A stretch of 64,000 nt of DNA from Rathayibacter iranicus NCPPB 2253 = VKM Ac-1602 (lineage in GTDB: Bacteria > Actinomycetota > Actinomycetes > Actinomycetales > Microbacteriaceae), in the NCBI RefSeq assembly GCF_003149025.1, contig NZ_QGDV01000001.1:248001-312000 (forward strand), given 5' to 3'. The notes beneath the pieces were generated by a model. The model did no database searches, was not told where the DNA came from, and worked only from the letters and a program-made list of their open reading frames with translations. Below are positions 61,760-64,000 of this stretch, piece after piece. Each line of letters opens with the position of its first letter. Position 1 is the stretch's first letter. The position numbers and the translations under genes were made by a program.

Positions 61760-62503
61760 TTACCAGCCGATCCTTACCAGTCGGTCGTCTCCCGCGAAGG
61801 TGCGCAGGAAGAGCGGATGCAGTACCGACCCCGTCCCGTCGGGTGCCGGCCGCGTCTGGCTCAGATAGCAGGCGCGTGCCCGCCGGGTCCGCTCGCGCAG
61901 CTCGTCGTCGAGCCGGACGCGGACGAGCGCGTCCCACGGTACCTCGGGGTCGTCCGGCTCGGCCCAGTGCCACAACCAGATCGGTGCCGCCAGCAGCGGA
62001 TGACCGAGGTCCTGCGCGACCTCCGCGCAGACGTCGCCGATGATCCGGTGGTCACGGTGCCCGTCGCCGACCCAGGTCGAGAGGAGCAGGACCGAGCCGG
62101 AAGCCTCTGCCACACGTTCGCGCACCTCGCGTTCGATTCGCTCGCGGTGCTCGGGGGTGGCGGAGTCCGGCAGGTCGAGGAAGGTGAGCCCGATGCCCGA
62201 CCCCAGCTGTTCGAGTGCCGCCGCAGCCTCACATCGGCGCTCTGCGGCGAGTGCGGCGTCGGATCCGCCGTTCGAGGCCGCTCCGTCGGTCACGATCACG
62301 ACGTCGACTGGAATGCCGTGCCGTCGGGCGAGCGCGATTGTGCCACCGCAGCCCAGCGTCTCGTCGTCGGCATGGGCGACGACCACGACGAGGCGCTCGA
62401 TCCCGCGCGGCAGTGTCAGCTCTGGGAGGTGCTCGCGACGTCCGTCGGCGCTCCACCGCTCGATGGGAGTGCCTTCGAGACGTCCGTCGAACGGCCGGCT
62501 CAC
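61760..62503 (-). CDS. PIG-L family deacetylase
   Basis: 247 aa. The zinc motif AHADDETLGCGG and the later DGHRDHRIIGD identify a LmbE/PIG-L N-acetylglucosaminyl deacetylase fold. I chose the GTG at 62503, which overlaps the dehydrogenase stop as GTGA; an ATG at 62539 would overlap by 40 nt. Together with the neighbouring transferases it suggests editing of an amino sugar. Confidence 0.85.
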   Translation of the reverse strand: MSRPFDGRLEGTPIERWSADGRREHLPELTLPRGIERLVVVVAHADDETLGCGGTIALARRHGIPVDVVIVTDGAASNGGSDAALAAERRCEAAAALEQLGSGIGLTFLDLPDSATPEHRERIEREVRERVAEASGSVLLLSTWVGDGHRDHRIIGDVCAEVAQDLGHPLLAAPIWLWHWAEPDDPEVPWDALVRVRLDDELRERTRRARACYLSQTRPAPDGTGSVLHPLFLRTFAGDDRLVRIGW

Positions 62504-63504
62504 CAGGCTGCCGTTTCGCCGGAGGCGAGCACGGAGCAACCGAGAGCCGCATCGTCGCGCTCGGCGTGGTGCTGGCGCACGTAGAGCGCGAGATCGGCGA
62601 CCCGCTTGGCGTGCTCGGCATCAAGGGCCAGCGGAGCGGGGCCGAGGGCCCGGCCCGCACGCAGGAGAATCTCCTCCACCGCTCCCGCGACGCTCGCCCG
62701 GACTCGCTTGGCCAGCAGCGATCCCCGCGCACCGTCGGCGTCGCCCGCGTCGATAGCCGAGGCTGCCTCGTCGAGCGCGCGTCGCGACGCCGAGAGTGCG
62801 GTGTCGATGGCGCCCAAGTGCGCGAGCAGGTGCGGGTCCTCGCGTCGGGCAGCCGCGGTAGCGACAGCGGCGGCGACGCCGAGCGCCCCGCCGTGCCAGC
62901 AGGCGGCGACGCCGATCCCGCCCCACGCGAAGCCGGGCCGCGACAGGTACCAGCCGACCTCGCCCACGGGCTCAGCGCGGGCACCAGAGAAGCGGACCGG
63001 GCCGCTCGGCACTTCCATAAGGCCACGGGCGTGCCAGGCGCCTGCCTCCGGTGCCGCCGTGCCCTCGCGCAGTGGCACCGCGAAGAGGCGGCGCTCACCG
63101 GAGGCGTCAGCGACGTGCGCGGTGACCAGAGCCGCGTCGAGGCGGTCGGCGAGGGAGCACCACGGCTTCACTCCGTCGAGCAGCCAGTGGCCGTCCCGCT
63201 CCCGCGCGACGAGCGGATCGTCGCCTCCCTCAGCCGCAAACACACCCCACGTTGCCTCGGCGGCGAGCCCGGACCCGGTTGGCGTGAGCCCCGCCTCGCC
63301 GAGGATCGCGAGCGCATCGAGGTGCGGCTCGAGCGCCCGGGCGACGCCGAGGTCGTGCCGTGCTAGCCGACGCAGCAGGGCATGTAGCTGCGCGGTCCGC
63401 CCCGTTCCAGGCAGCGGAGCGTCGGCGTTGAGGGTCCGAGCGAGGGCGAGTGCGCCGTCGATGTTGTCGGGGAGAGTGGCGGAGGCGGAGCGTTGCAAGT
63501 CCAT
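62500..63504 (-). CDS. Acyl-CoA dehydrogenase-like protein
   Basis: 334 aa, shorter than the usual 380. GLAAEATWGVFAAEGGDDPLV, WLLDGVKPWCSLADRLDAALV and WGGIGVAACWHGGALGVAAAV follow the family fold, including the FAD-binding middle region. The usual catalytic Glu region is not clear. It heads the four-gene unit and may act on an acyl group or an amino sugar rather than in beta-oxidation. Confidence 0.78.
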   Translation of the reverse strand: MDLQRSASATLPDNIDGALALARTLNADAPLPGTGRTAQLHALLRRLARHDLGVARALEPHLDALAILGEAGLTPTGSGLAAEATWGVFAAEGGDDPLVARERDGHWLLDGVKPWCSLADRLDAALVTAHVADASGERRLFAVPLREGTAAPEAGAWHARGLMEVPSGPVRFSGARAEPVGEVGWYLSRPGFAWGGIGVAACWHGGALGVAAAVATAAARREDPHLLAHLGAIDTALSASRRALDEAASAIDAGDADGARGSLLAKRVRASVAGAVEEILLRAGRALGPAPLALDAEHAKRVADLALYVRQHHAERDDAALGCSVLASGETAAW

Positions 63505-63574
63505 CGACTTCGAAACTACGCAGTCGGACGGGCCCCGTCCGCCGATTGTCCCCGGTCTTGGGGGATGCTAGGCG

Positions 63575-64000
63575 TCAGATGTCGAGGGCGTTGATCCGGT
63601 GCAGTAGAGAGGCGAAGAGTTCGACGTCGATGAGGTCCCAGCGGCGCAACTCCTCGTGCATCAGCGCCTTGCTCGAGCTGCGGACTTCGCGGAGCTTCCG
63701 TGCCGTCTCGGGCGTCACCGAGAGGATGGTGGCGCGGCCGTCCCGGGGATCGGGAGTCCTGGCGAGCAAGCCCAGCCGGTCCAGCGCGGTGATTTGGCGG
63801 CTCAGGGCGGACTTGTCCATCTCGAGCAGCTCCGCCAGAGCGCCGGAGTGCACGGGACCGCACCGCTCGAGCGCCGAGAGTGTCTTGTAGCCAAGGGGTG
63901 TGAGTTCCGGATGCAGGCGCTCGGCGTTGGAGCGCATCGCCGCGCGGACGCGATTGAACAAAGTGCTCAGTTCAGCCTCCACTGAGGCGATGGCGGAGTC
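63575..64000 (-). CDS. MarR-family regulator, N terminus cut by the window edge
   Basis: At least 141 codons up to the edge; a GTG at 63982 opens VEAELSTLFNRVRAAM, but the frame stays open to base 64000 (DSAIASVEAEL), so the start may lie outside. Winged HTH: HSGALAELLEMDKSALSRQITALDRLGLLART, then DPRDGRATILSVT (beta wing with Asp-Arg). It probably controls its own or a neighbouring gene in response to a small phenolic compound. Confidence 0.85.
   Translation of the reverse strand, partial: DSAIASVEAELSTLFNRVRAAMRSNAERLHPELTPLGYKTLSALERCGPVHSGALAELLEMDKSALSRQITALDRLGLLARTPDPRDGRATILSVTPETARKLREVRSSSKALMHEELRRWDLIDVELFASLLHRINALDI

Overview
The window is a 64 kb piece of a high-GC Gram-positive chromosome. 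The gene set points to an actinobacterium, most likely Microbacteriaceae; that family placement is inference. Supporting features are the order tRNA-Trp, secE, nusG, rplK, rplA, a hadA/hadB-like pair next to murB, a DUF5997 gene beside a LysR-type ligand-binding protein, and many genes whose start codon lies 6-7 nt behind a TANNNT -10 box with no ribosome binding site (leaderless genes).

Layout. 0.2-10.3 kb: IS-like repeat remnant, inositol-phosphatase-type enzyme, M23 peptidase, GH13 alpha-glucosidase, and a complete six-gene Mrp cation/proton antiporter operon. 10.4-15.3 kb: beta-propeller protein, tRNA-Thr and tRNA-Met, then an unusual patch with a frameshifted homoserine dehydrogenase gene, possible lysA debris and an AT-richer orphan membrane protein. 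15.6-22.9 kb: two-component system with its ABC exporter, a short class II FBPase-like gene overlapping a fused anthranilate synthase, a trp attenuator with a PWW leader peptide, and an EI24-type membrane protein. 23.1-28.8 kb: small regulators, dehydratase pair, MurB, a second ABC exporter and an aspartate aminotransferase. 29-32 kb: translocase, NusG and ribosomal proteins. 32-45 kb: oxidoreductase, hydrolase, YqaJ-type nuclease, ROK regulator divergent from a four-gene sugar dehydrogenase/epimerase operon, DUF5997 pair, dienelactone hydrolase and an APC permease.

44.5-48.2 kb (minus strand) is the most interesting locus. Five genes overlap or nearly abut: an SdpC-like toxin precursor, an SdpA-like protein, an SdpB/HTTM-like membrane protein, a small membrane protein with a PH-like cytosolic part, and a CPBP-type protease. 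It reads as an actinobacterial version of the Bacillus Sdp cannibalism-toxin system with its own candidate immunity genes. An IS5-type transposase remnant and its inverted-repeat debris lie beside it, and related debris lies at the window start.

49-64 kb: OmpR-type two-component system, oxidoreductase, a large cell-wall-anchored M14 carboxypeptidase, a secreted repeat protein, HAD phosphatase, epimerase, aldo/keto reductase, stress membrane proteins, and a coupled cluster of glycosyltransferase, methyltransferase, PIG-L deacetylase and acyl-CoA dehydrogenase-like genes, ending in a MarR regulator cut by the window edge.

Two families of intergenic hairpin DNA recur. One is an inverted array of a 14-bp unit (30.5 and 51.4 kb), with the two half-arrays separated by exactly 57 bp in both copies. 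The other is a 57-69 bp two-stem palindrome with a CCGCGAGATGC core (32.1, 52.8 and 56.7 kb, and a short derivative at 40.9 kb).
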